Of a stretch of DNA of 8,885 nt, positions 1 to 5,825 are shown in pieces (the stretch's first letter is position 1; the number at the start of each line of letters is the position of its first letter). The DNA lies in the NCBI GenBank assembly GCA_029268325.1, contig JAJUGC010000067.1, positions 1 through 8,885 on the forward strand. The letters run 5' to 3'. The translations under genes were made by a program, and so were the position numbers. This stretch comes from Gammaproteobacteria bacterium. GTDB taxonomy: Bacteria > Pseudomonadota > Gammaproteobacteria > Pseudomonadales > Oleiphilaceae. Below the pieces are notes generated by a model. That model was given only the letters and a program-made list of their open reading frames with translations. It was not told where the DNA came from and made no database searches.

Positions 1-151
1 CATCGAACATCTTGCCGTCCACAAACATGTCGGCATCGACGTCCCGGGCGGGCATGGTAACGTGCTGTTCTTTGCCTTTGGTGTCTGTAAAGCGCAAATC
101 GACCCACTTGGCTTCACTGTCTTTAATCAGTTTCAGAGTATTCTCTGACAT
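1..151 (-). CDS. glnA: Glutamine synthetase, N-terminal fragment (runs off window)
   Basis: Reading the minus strand from the ATG at 151-149 gives 50 codons before the window ends. The peptide starts MSENTLKLIKDSEAKWVDLR and continues FTDTKGKEQHVTMPARDVDA, which I recognise as the N-terminal beta-grasp part of bacterial type I glutamine synthetase (about 468 residues in the family). The enzyme makes glutamine from glutamate, ammonia and ATP in the cytoplasm as a dodecamer. The start is supported by a GGAG seven bases upstream of the ATG (minus strand, 162-159). The catalytic residues lie outside the window. The gene is divergent from typA, as in E. coli; Pseudomonas has thiI between the two, which is absent here. 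A sigma-54 promoter and an NtrC-like site lie upstream. glnE, which modifies this enzyme, is at the other end of the window. Identification is confident; completeness cannot be judged. Confidence 0.95.
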   Translation of the reverse strand, partial: MSENTLKLIKDSEAKWVDLRFTDTKGKEQHVTMPARDVDADMFVDGKMFD

Positions 152-314
152 TGGCTTACTCCATACTTTCGATAAGAGGACGATGCCGGAAGCGCTCTTC
201 CCGAGCCTCTTGATAAGGGGTCGGAAGCGACTGGTTTCGGAGAAAATCCGGTACTTTTTTCATGGCGAGAGAGCATATCATGACTCTTTTTGCCGTGCTC
301 CTGGATTTTCCAGA

Positions 315-330
315 TGCAACTAGTTTGCCA
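315..330 (-). promoter_or_regulatory. Sigma-54 promoter of glnA
   Basis: On the minus strand this reads TGGCAAACTAGTTGCA. It matches the sigma-54 consensus TGGCAC-N5-TTGCW at the invariant GG (-24) and GC (-12) with correct spacing; the only departure is A for C at the sixth base. Transcription would start near 305-304, leaving a leader of about 153 nt before the glnA ATG. This is the equivalent of E. coli glnAp2, used under nitrogen limitation. Confidence 0.85.
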
Positions 331-407
331 AACTTTTTCCTGCCTTTAAAAGGTGGCCAAAATAAGGCTTGGGCCATTCCGTGACACTTTATTCAGGTGA
401 TGCAAAA

Positions 408-424
408 TGCACCAGTATGGATCA
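408..424 (-). promoter_or_regulatory. Candidate NtrC (GlnG) enhancer site for glnA
   Basis: The plus strand reads TGCACCAGTATGGATCA. Its left half, TGCACCA, and the ATGG are identical to the E. coli glnA enhancer TGCACCAACATGGTGCT; the right end is degenerate. It lies about 104-120 bp upstream of the predicted sigma-54 start, close to the -108 site in E. coli. A much weaker second candidate, TGCGCGCCTCTGGTTGT, is at 451-467. Confidence 0.55.
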
Positions 425-534
425 TCCGTATAGCCGCTGCTCTAAAAGGGTGCGCGCCTCTGGTTGTTTCTGGTTATTGCTGGCGTAGGTAGTTCCCCTC
501 GCGGATTTTTGTGCATTTCATGGTCACTTTTCTG

Positions 535-540
535 TATAAT
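535..540 (+). promoter_or_regulatory. typA: Probable sigma-70 promoter of typA (-10 TATAAT)
   Basis: A perfect TATAAT occurs at 535-540, preceded by TG. The -35 region at the usual distance (TGCATT, 512-517) is poor; TTGTGC at 509-514 is better but 20 bp away. The predicted start is near 547, which leaves an untranslated leader of about 150 nt before the typA GTG codon. The glnA enhancer region lies just upstream, so the two divergent genes share this spacer. Confidence 0.55.
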
Positions 541-695
541 GCGCGGCCCATTCTGTCGCTGCACCGCTGCGCCACAAAAGGAACTGTCCCGTTCGAACGG
601 ATGAATTGGCAAGCCTAGGCTAAGTCAATACAGCCTCTTGATGTGGTGGGCTGTCACTACAGATGCTCGTTTTCTCCATCTTTGGATTGATACCC

Positions 696-2510
696 GTGAT
701 TAATAAGCTTCGAAATATTGCCATCATCGCGCACGTTGACCATGGCAAGACCACGCTGGTCGATAAACTGCTGCAACAGTCCGGAACTTTGAATCGTCGT
801 GATGCCGGAGCCGAACGCATCATGGACTCCAACGATCAGGAACGAGAACGCGGCATTACCATTCTGGCCAAAAACACCGCCATCAACTGGAACGGTTACC
901 GCATTAATATTGTGGATACCCCGGGCCACGCCGACTTCGGCGGCGAAGTGGAGCGGGTCCTGTCCATGGTGGACTCGGTCCTGCTGCTGGTGGATGCCGT
1001 GGAAGGTCCCATGCCGCAAACCCGGTTTGTGACTCAAAAGGCCTTCCAGCGCGGGCTGAACCCCATTGTGGTGGTGAACAAGGTCGACCGTCCCGGTGCC
1101 CGTCCGGACTGGGTGATCAACGAGGTGTTCGATCTGTTCGATCGCCTGGGAGCCACTGATGAGCAGTTGGACTTCCCCATTATCTACGCTTCCGGTCTGA
1201 ATGGGCTGGCCGGCCATGCGCCGGATCAGCTGCATGAGGACATGACACCGCTGTTTGAGATGATTGTGGATAAGGTGTCGCCGCCCCAGGTGGATCCGGA
1301 GGGTCCCTTCCAGATGCAGATCAGTGCCCTGGATTACAACAGCTACGTGGGCGTGATCGGGGTCGGCCGTATCAACCGTGGCAAGATCAAGACCAACACT
1401 CCGGTCGCGGTCCTGGATCGGGAAGGCAATAAGCGGAATGGCCGAGTGCTGAACGTGATGGGCTACCTGGGCCTGGAGCGCACGGAAGTTTCCGAAGCTC
1501 ATGCAGGCGACATCGTCTGTATTACCGGGATCGACAACCTCAACATTTCTGACACCCTGTGTGATCCGACAGCACCGGAAATGATGCCGCCCCTGTCGGT
1601 GGACGAGCCGACCGTGAGCATGACCTTCCAGGTGAATGACTCGCCCTTTGCCGGTAAGGAAGGCAAATTCGTAACCAGCCGCAACATCAAAGAGCGCCTG
1701 GAACGGGAGTTGATCCATAACGTGGCGCTGCGGGTGGAGCAGGGCGACTCGCCCGACAAGTTCGTGGTGTCCGGCCGGGGTGAGTTGCACCTGTCGGTAT
1801 TGATTGAGGCCATGCGTCGTGAAGGCTTCGAGCTGGGCGTGTCCCGTCCGGAAGTGGTGACCAAGGAGATCGACGGCGTTCTCTGCGAACCATACGAGCA
1901 AGTGGTGATCGACATTGAGGAGCAGCATCAGGGCTCCATCATGGAAGAGATCGGCAACCGCCGGGGTGAGCTGCAGAACATGGTGCTCGACGGCAAAGGG
2001 CGGGTGCGCCTTGATTTCATCATGCCCGCCCGTGGCCTGATCGGCTTCCGTTCCCTGTTCATGACGCTGACCTCTGGTACCGGCATTCTGACCCATATCT
2101 TTGACCACTTCGGGCCGCTTAAAGAAGGCGTCAATGCAGGCCGGGTCAACGGCGTGATGGTGTCCATGGTGGCCGGCAAGGTGCTGGGCTATGCCCTGTT
2201 CAACTTGCAGGAGCGTGGCCGGCTGTTCGTCGAGCCCGGGGTGGAAGTCTATGAAGGCATGATCATCGGGTTGCACAGCCGTGACAACGACCTGGTGGTA
2301 AACCCCACCAAGGCCAAGCAGCTCACCAATATCCGTGCTTCCGGTTCCGATGAAAACATCATCCTGACTCCGCCCATCAAGCACACCCTGGAACAGGCGC
2401 TGGAGTTCATCGAGGATGATGAGCTGGTAGAAGTCACGCCCAAGGCGATTCGCCTGCGTAAGAAGTTCCTGAAGGAGCACGAGCGTAAGCGCGCCGAGCG
2501 GGCGGGTTAA
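696..2510 (+). CDS. typA: Ribosome-associated GTPase TypA/BipA
   Basis: TypA/BipA is a translational GTPase of the EF-G/LepA family that binds the ribosome and aids 50S assembly and growth at low temperature or under stress. Counting from the GTG at 696, the product has 604 residues (E. coli 607). All G motifs are visible: AHVDHGKT (12-19), RGITI (52-56), DTPGH (74-78), NKVD (128-131) and ASGL (165-168). EF-G-like domains II, III and V and the TypA C-terminal domain follow, ending in a basic tail (FLKEHERKRAERAG). An upstream in-frame ATG at 663 would add 11 hydrophobic residues, but family members begin at the equivalent of MINKLRNIAIIAHVDHGKTT. The GTG is therefore preferred, although its ribosome site is weak (GGA nine bases upstream). 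The gene is divergent from glnA and ends before a repeat/terminator. It appears intact. Confidence 0.97.
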   Translation: MINKLRNIAIIAHVDHGKTTLVDKLLQQSGTLNRRDAGAERIMDSNDQERERGITILAKNTAINWNGYRINIVDTPGHADFGGEVERVLSMVDSVLLLVDAVEGPMPQTRFVTQKAFQRGLNPIVVVNKVDRPGARPDWVINEVFDLFDRLGATDEQLDFPIIYASGLNGLAGHAPDQLHEDMTPLFEMIVDKVSPPQVDPEGPFQMQISALDYNSYVGVIGVGRINRGKIKTNTPVAVLDREGNKRNGRVLNVMGYLGLERTEVSEAHAGDIVCITGIDNLNISDTLCDPTAPEMMPPLSVDEPTVSMTFQVNDSPFAGKEGKFVTSRNIKERLERELIHNVALRVEQGDSPDKFVVSGRGELHLSVLIEAMRREGFELGVSRPEVVTKEIDGVLCEPYEQVVIDIEEQHQGSIMEEIGNRRGELQNMVLDGKGRVRLDFIMPARGLIGFRSLFMTLTSGTGILTHIFDHFGPLKEGVNAGRVNGVMVSMVAGKVLGYALFNLQERGRLFVEPGVEVYEGMIIGLHSRDNDLVVNPTKAKQLTNIRASGSDENIILTPPIKHTLEQALEFIEDDELVEVTPKAIRLRKKFLKEHERKRAERAG

Positions 2511-2525
2511 TTCGCCGCGAAACGC

Positions 2526-2629
2526 CCTCCCTCTTTCGTAAGGGGGGGCTGCATGATGCAGAGAGAGCCTGCGAGTTCTTGAGTGCCCTCAAAAAATCCC
2601 CCTCAATCCCCCTTTGCTAAAGGGGGAAG
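2526..2629. repeat. Candidate REP/MITE-like element: two inverted palindromes
   Basis: Two 25-bp G/C-run palindromes, at 2526-2550 and 2605-2629, lie in opposite orientation. The reverse complement of the second matches the first at about 18 of 25 positions by eye. Each can fold alone: the first as a 9-bp stem with one G-U pair (2524-2532/2541-2549), the second as a perfect 9-bp stem with a 3-nt loop. A spare TCCCCC copy sits at 2597-2602. This looks like a REP doublet or a short non-autonomous inverted-repeat element. No transposase is present. Confidence 0.5.
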
Positions 2630-2640
2630 TTCTTTTTCTT
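2607..2640 (+). terminator. Probable intrinsic terminator of typA
   Basis: A 9-bp perfect stem (TCCCCCTTT, 2607-2615, pairing with AAAGGGGGA, 2619-2627) with loop GCT is followed two bases later by a T-rich run, TTCTTTTTCTT (2630-2640). The hairpin is also the right half of the repeat element, so the element may supply the terminator. It lies about 100 bp after the typA stop codon. Confidence 0.55.
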
Positions 2641-2660
2641 CAGTTTCCCCCCGTCCTGCG

Positions 2661-2666
2661 TATAGT
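2661..2666 (+). promoter_or_regulatory. Possible promoter of pip (-10 TATAGT)
   Basis: TATAGT (one mismatch to TATAAT) lies 35 bp before the pip start codon and just downstream of the terminator-like hairpin. No good -35 box is visible at 16-18 bp; the region there is pyrimidine-rich. If used, transcription would start near 2673 and give a short leader of about 29 nt containing the AAGGA ribosome site at 2691-2695. Confidence 0.35.
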
Positions 2667-2701
2667 AAGAGCATTGTCCGACGACAGAAGAAGGATCGCT
2701 C

Positions 2702-3673
2702 ATGCTGACGCTATTTCCTGAAATCCGCCCCTATGCCGAGCATCGTCTGGCTGTGGATGATGTTCATACCCTGTACCTTGAAGAGTCGGGCAATCCCAAG
2801 GGAATTCCCGTGCTGGTGGTTCATGGCGGCCCGGGTGCCGGATGCCAGGATTATCTGCGCCGTTTCTTCGATCCGGAACGTTTCCGTATCATCCTGTTCG
2901 ACCAGCGGGGGGCGGGGCGTTCAACGCCGCTGGCGGAATTGCAGGACAACACCACCCAACATCTGGTGGCGGATATGGAGCAGATTCGGGAGCTCTTGGG
3001 AATCGAGCGCTGGATGCTGTTTGGCGGCTCCTGGGGCTCGACCCTGAGCCTGGTGTATGCCCAAACCTATCCGGAGCGGGTGCTGGGTATGGTGCTACGG
3101 GGGATCTTTCTCTGCCGGCCCCAGGAGCTGGATTGGTTCTATCAGACAGGGGGCGCTTCCCGGGTATTTCCGGATTACTGGGAAGGCTTCGAGTCCCTGA
3201 TCCCGGAGTCGGAACGGACTGACTTTATCTCGGCCTATTACAAGCGCCTAACCAGCGACAATGAGCTGGAGCAGATTCAGGCGGCCAAGGCCTGGTCCAT
3301 CTGGGAGGGGCGCTGTGCAACCCTGCATCCCAACCAGTCCGTGGTGGATCACTTTGCCCATCCCCATGTGGCCATTTCCCTGGCGCGGATTGAGTGTCAT
3401 TACTTCATCAACCAGGCGTTTCTAGAACCCAACCAAATCCTTCGGGATGCCCACAAGCTGGCGGAAGTCCCGGGCATTATCGTGCATGGCCGTTACGACA
3501 TGATTTGTCCGATCGATAACGCTTTTGCACTTCACCGAGCCTGGGAGGGCTCTGAGTTACACATCATTCGCGATGCCGGGCATTCCGCCACAGAGCCGGC
3601 AATTCTCGATGCCTTGTTGAAGGCCAACCACCAGATGAGTGACCGGTTGGGGCCGCTGTTCCAGCGGACCTAA
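2702..3673 (+). CDS. pip: Proline iminopeptidase (peptidase family S33)
   Basis: This cytoplasmic serine exopeptidase removes N-terminal proline from small peptides and so takes part in peptide recycling. The 323-residue alpha/beta-hydrolase is of normal length. Visible motifs are the oxyanion-side HGGPGAG (41-47), FDQRGAGRS (66-74), the nucleophile elbow GGSWGS with Ser110, VHGRYDMICP with Asp266, and DAGHS with His294. These give the triad Ser110-Asp266-His294, the same numbering known for the Xanthomonas enzyme. Residues from about 135 to 245 form the helical cap typical of S33 peptidases. The ATG at 2702 is supported by AAGGA six bases upstream. The next gene is dtd, a pairing also known in Pseudomonas, but the 217-bp gap and a possible separate promoter argue against a tight operon. 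No obvious terminator follows the gene. Confidence 0.95.
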   Translation: MLTLFPEIRPYAEHRLAVDDVHTLYLEESGNPKGIPVLVVHGGPGAGCQDYLRRFFDPERFRIILFDQRGAGRSTPLAELQDNTTQHLVADMEQIRELLGIERWMLFGGSWGSTLSLVYAQTYPERVLGMVLRGIFLCRPQELDWFYQTGGASRVFPDYWEGFESLIPESERTDFISAYYKRLTSDNELEQIQAAKAWSIWEGRCATLHPNQSVVDHFAHPHVAISLARIECHYFINQAFLEPNQILRDAHKLAEVPGIIVHGRYDMICPIDNAFALHRAWEGSELHIIRDAGHSATEPAILDALLKANHQMSDRLGPLFQRT

Positions 3674-3847
3674 GGTTTTGGGAAGAAAGGGGATTGTGAG
3701 GCTGCTCGACTCCCCGGGCTGTGTTGCTGGCTAATCCTGTGTTTAGGGCGTTGCCAGACAGCTCCCATGGGCGGTCTTACGGGAAATTACGGATCTCCCT
3801 AGTCGACTTTTTGTCATTTTAGGGCTGTTCACCTACCTGAGATTGTG

Positions 3848-3853
3848 TATTAT
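3848..3853 (+). promoter_or_regulatory. Possible promoter of dtd (-10 TATTAT)
   Basis: TATTAT occurs at 3848-3853, with TG just before it. The -35 at 17 bp (CTGTTC, 3825-3830) is poor; TTGTCA at 3811-3816 is a good hexamer but 31 bp away. A start near 3860 would leave about 31 nt before the preferred dtd ATG at 3891. The rest of the pip-dtd spacer (3674-3890) shows nothing else that I can support. Confidence 0.3.
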
Positions 3854-3890
3854 TCCGCACCATTGGTGAATGGATGGATACCTAATCTCA

Positions 3891-4364
3891 ATGAAGGGCT
3901 TAATCCAGCGTGTAACCCACGCCTCCGTCAAGGTTGACGGTGAAACCGTTGGTGAAATCGGACCGGGCATTCTGTTACTGCTCGGGGTCGAGCAAGGTGA
4001 CGATCAGAGCGTTGCCGAACGCCTATTGGAGAAAGTACTGTCCTACCGCATTTTTTCCGATGCAGCCGGTAAGATGAACCTGTCCCTGCGGGATGTAAAC
4101 GGCGGCCTTCTGGTGGTTTCCCAGTTCACTCTCGTGGCTGATACCCGTAAAGGATTGCGGCCCAGTTTTTCCAGTGCTGCTGACCCTGCCACCGGGCAGC
4201 AACTCTACGAAACGTTCCTTTCCCTTGCGAAATCTCGTCACCCCGTCGTACAGGCCGGGCGCTTTGGCGCCGACATGAAAGTCAGCCTGTTGAATGATGG
4301 ACCAGTGACTTTCCTGCTAGAAGTAACCAACCCTAAAAGTGACGAGCATCAAAAAAAAGTGTAA
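3891..4364 (+). CDS. dtd: D-aminoacyl-tRNA deacylase
   Basis: DTD hydrolyses D-amino acids, and glycine mischarged on tRNA-Ala, from tRNAs, keeping D-residues out of proteins. The product from ATG 3891 is 157 residues. The family signatures are both present: SQFTLVADT (77-85), which holds the catalytic-site Ser-Gln-Phe-Thr, and NDGPVTF (135-141), containing the Gly-cisPro chirality filter. The N-terminus MKGLIQRVTHASVKVDGE matches the family start, so the in-frame ATG at 3870, which would add seven residues (MDGYLIS), is probably not used. The ribosome site for 3891 is poor (GGA twelve bases upstream), so the start is not fully settled. The C-terminus is about 12 residues longer than the 145-residue E. 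coli protein and ends in a charged tail (NPKSDEHQKKV) with an A-rich coding stretch, likely harmless. It follows pip. Confidence 0.94.
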   Translation: MKGLIQRVTHASVKVDGETVGEIGPGILLLLGVEQGDDQSVAERLLEKVLSYRIFSDAAGKMNLSLRDVNGGLLVVSQFTLVADTRKGLRPSFSSAADPATGQQLYETFLSLAKSRHPVVQAGRFGADMKVSLLNDGPVTFLLEVTNPKSDEHQKKV

Positions 4365-4410
4365 TGGGATTGTCATAATGGGTATGAAACTGAGCAGATA
4401 TTTTGTTCTT

Positions 4411-4419
4411 TGCTATATT
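4411..4419 (+). promoter_or_regulatory. Extended -10 promoter candidate upstream of tandem hairpins
   Basis: TGCTATATT fits the extended -10 pattern TGN-TATAAT with one mismatch. The -35 at 17 bp, TGAGCA (4391-4396), is weak. A start near 4426 would place the tandem hairpins about seven bases from the RNA 5' end. It could drive either a very long porin leader or a separate small RNA. Confidence 0.4.
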
Positions 4420-4432
4420 CGATGAAAGTTCA

Positions 4433-4511
4433 ATCTGCCCCGAAATGAGGCAGATGACTCCTTGGAATGCTTCAAATCGGGGAGTCAGCCAGGGTTATGG
4501 AAATGCCCGGC
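4433..4511 (+). ncRNA. Candidate structured RNA (tandem hairpins), unidentified
   Basis: The first stem is ATCTGCC (4433-4439) with GGCAGAT (4449-4455), seven perfect pairs and a 9-nt loop. The second begins at the very next base: GACTCC (4456-4461) pairs with GGAGTC (4481-4486), extendable inward to about ten pairs using G-U wobbles. A third, GCC-A-GGG (4488-4494) with CCCGGC (4506-4511), has one bulged A. No strong T-run follows, so none is a standard terminator. I do not recognise it as a known RNA family; it may be a 5' leader fold or a small RNA. Confidence 0.35.
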
Positions 4512-4661
4512 CACTAGTAGAAGAAAATAGTTTGTTGTCTTAAGTTGTTGATGTGGCTGGGCTATTCAAAGAGTGGCGCTATAAGTGCTCAGGAATACAG
4601 GGAAAGGAGCAGCATCCAAGATGTATGGGATATTCAGGCCAGGAAGGAATATGTGGACGAA

Positions 4662-4695
4662 GTGTCACAAAGATGACACATAAACAGCATATAAC
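4662..4695 (+). promoter_or_regulatory. Porin-proximal promoter with pho-box-like palindrome
   Basis: GTGTCACAAAGATGACAC (4662-4679) is a perfect 6-bp inverted repeat with a 6-bp spacer. Aligned to the PhoB box CTGTCATAWAWCTGTCAY it matches at 13 of 18 positions. It ends exactly 10 bp before TATAAC (4690-4695), the spacing known for PhoB-activated promoters, and there is no good -35 hexamer. The perfect symmetry would equally suit a dimeric repressor or activator of another family. A predicted start near 4702 leaves about 100 nt to the porin ATG. Confidence 0.4.
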
Positions 4696-4805
4696 GTTGC
4701 ACAGCAACGATAAGAACGCACAACAAGTGTTTCGCTTAGGGTTCAACAGAAAAACTAACTAAACCTCTTCGCAAGAAGAAGATTTACACACAAAAGGAAG
4801 AGGAA

Positions 4806-5747
4806 ATGAAAAAGACTCTGATCGCTTCAGCAGTAGCTCTGGCTACTTTTGCTTCAGCCGGTGTTAGCGCCCAGGAAGTCAATCTCCCGAAAATTTACGG
4901 TAACATTCAGCTTGCCGCTGTCAGCTTTGACTCAGACCTGGATAATTCTGATGCAGGTGATATTGAGCTGGAAGACAACGGCTCAACCCTGGGCTTTACG
5001 CACAATCATGAAATCGCACCCGGCCTGACCGCGTTCTTCAAGGCAGAGTTCGAGTTCCAAGCTGATCGTGACGAGCGTGGTCGCGTTCGTACTGACGAAG
5101 CCTATATCGGCTTGAAAGGTAATTTCGGTACGATTCTGGCTGGTAACGATGACACTCTGTATGAGTGGACGGACGTAACTGATCTGTACGAATATCTGGG
5201 TACTCCGACCGAGTGGTCTGACGACGAAGCTGAGAACAAACAGATCCGCTACGAAACGCCGAGCTTCGGTGGCCTGACCTTCGGTGCTTCTGTGAACCTG
5301 ACTGGCGAAGAGGAAAACTACCAAGTTGGCGTTAAGTACAAGCTGAGCGACGACACCTCTTTTGCACTGGCTTATGACAGCGGCCATCTTCGCAAAGACG
5401 ACTATGATGGTGAAGCAGAAGCCGCTATTGGCTTCGGTGTTACCCATAGCATGGATAATCTGACTCTGGCCGCACAATACGAAACCGTTAGTGGTGACAA
5501 CGGCGGTGACATGTTCGGCATTCTGGGCGCTTACAGCCTGGGTCAAACCACGTTGATGGCTTCCTACCACATGGTTATGCCGGATGCTAGCAACGCGGAA
5601 GATGAAAGCACTATCTCCTTGCAAGCCCTGCACAACCTGTCTAGCAACTTCTATGTTTATGTAGAAGGGCAGTTTGTCGACAACTATTCATATGTCGATG
5701 GCGAAGACGCGACCACTCTTGTTCTGGGCGCCACCTACGTATTCTAA
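4806..5747 (+). CDS. Outer-membrane porin (general Gram-negative porin type)
   Basis: The 313-residue product has a clear signal peptide: basic MKK, a hydrophobic stretch to about residue 18, and a likely cut after VSA (20-22), giving a mature protein of 291 residues starting QEVNLPKIYGNIQ. The mature part alternates short amphipathic beta strands and polar loops and ends in TTLVLGATYVF, whose terminal Phe is the signal read by the BAM complex. GNFGTILAGNDDTLYEW (105-121) resembles the strand and inward loop L3 that narrow the pore. This fits a trimeric 16-stranded diffusion channel for small solutes. The protein is very acidic: I count 53 Asp/Glu against 13 Lys/Arg in the mature chain, and none of the latter after residue 197. 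A strong ribosome site (AAGGAAG, five bases upstream) fixes the start. It is a single-gene unit closed by a strong terminator. The exact solute is not readable from sequence. Confidence 0.9.
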   Translation: MKKTLIASAVALATFASAGVSAQEVNLPKIYGNIQLAAVSFDSDLDNSDAGDIELEDNGSTLGFTHNHEIAPGLTAFFKAEFEFQADRDERGRVRTDEAYIGLKGNFGTILAGNDDTLYEWTDVTDLYEYLGTPTEWSDDEAENKQIRYETPSFGGLTFGASVNLTGEEENYQVGVKYKLSDDTSFALAYDSGHLRKDDYDGEAEAAIGFGVTHSMDNLTLAAQYETVSGDNGGDMFGILGAYSLGQTTLMASYHMVMPDASNAEDESTISLQALHNLSSNFYVYVEGQFVDNYSYVDGEDATTLVLGATYVF

Positions 5748-5769
5748 TCACCCGATTGAATACAGCTGT

Positions 5770-5803
5770 AAAAAACCGGTACCTTTGGGTACCGGTTTTT
5801 TTT
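5770..5803 (+). terminator. Strong intrinsic terminator of the porin gene
   Basis: AAAAAACCGGTACC (5770-5783) pairs perfectly with GGTACCGGTTTTTT (5788-5801), a 14-bp stem with loop TTTG, ending in an eight-base T run (5796-5803). The core CCGGTACC/GGTACCGG is GC-rich. The A and T tracts on either side mean it could act on both strands. Confidence 0.93.
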
Positions 5804-5811
5804 CGTCTTCA

Positions 5812-5817
5812 TATAGT
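5812..5817 (+). promoter_or_regulatory. Possible -10 box of a leaderless CYTH transcript
   Basis: TATAGT at 5812-5817 ends eight bases before the ATG at 5826, so a start would fall at about 5824-5826 and the mRNA would have almost no leader. The -35 position falls inside the terminator stem (GTACCG, 5789-5794) and is poor. The alternative is read-through from the porin gene. Confidence 0.25.
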
Positions 5818-5825
5818 GAAATCCC

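Larger units (their letters stand above)
152..695. other. glnA-typA divergent control region
   Basis: These 544 bp hold no gene that I can support firmly. They contain the glnA sigma-54 promoter (315-330), one good and one weak NtrC-like site (408-424, 451-467), the typA -10 box (535-540) and a typA leader. The leader can form small hairpins: CCGTTCGAACGG at 589-600, AGCCTAGGCT at 612-621, and ACAGCC/GGCTGT at 630-635/649-654. Two short leader reading frames (156-263 minus and 641-703 plus) are discussed as findings but are not called as genes. Confidence 0.6.
4365..4805 (+). other. Long non-coding leader region of the porin
   Basis: These 441 bp hold no convincing gene. In order they contain: an extended -10 box (4411-4419); two directly abutting hairpins (4433-4455 and 4456-4486) and a third weaker one (4488-4511); a perfect inverted repeat GTGTCA-N6-TGACAC (4662-4679); a -10 box TATAAC (4690-4695); a second perfect palindrome CGTTGCacaGCAACG (4695-4709); and an A-rich tract leading to the porin ribosome site. 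The stretch 4553-4762 is open in one frame, but it has a GTG start with no ribosome site and spans the promoter elements, so I treat it as non-coding. Confidence 0.6.

Noticed and set aside
156..377. Full 73-codon minus-strand frame upstream of glnA
   Set aside because: It runs through the sigma-54 promoter, so its first half would be upstream of the mRNA start; only the last 35-41 codons could be in the glnA leader.
589..621. GTTCGAAC in the typA leader resembles a tRNA T-loop
   Set aside because: No acceptor stem, anticodon arm or CCA fits around it; the match is part of a short palindrome.
657..2480. 607-codon minus-strand open frame opposite typA
   Set aside because: It is a shadow of the typA frame: low-complexity, His/Gln-rich, no recognisable motifs, and fully overlaps a gene with all G motifs intact.
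3683..3717. GGGGA...TCCCC inverted repeat after pip as a terminator
   Set aside because: Only five pairs, a long loop, and no T-run on either side.
4553..4762. 69-codon plus-strand frame in the porin leader
   Set aside because: GTG start without ribosome site, spans two palindromes and the -10 box, and the peptide resembles no known protein.
4983..5633. 216-codon minus-strand open frame opposite the porin
   Set aside because: No ribosome site or family features; the plus-strand porin explains the sequence.
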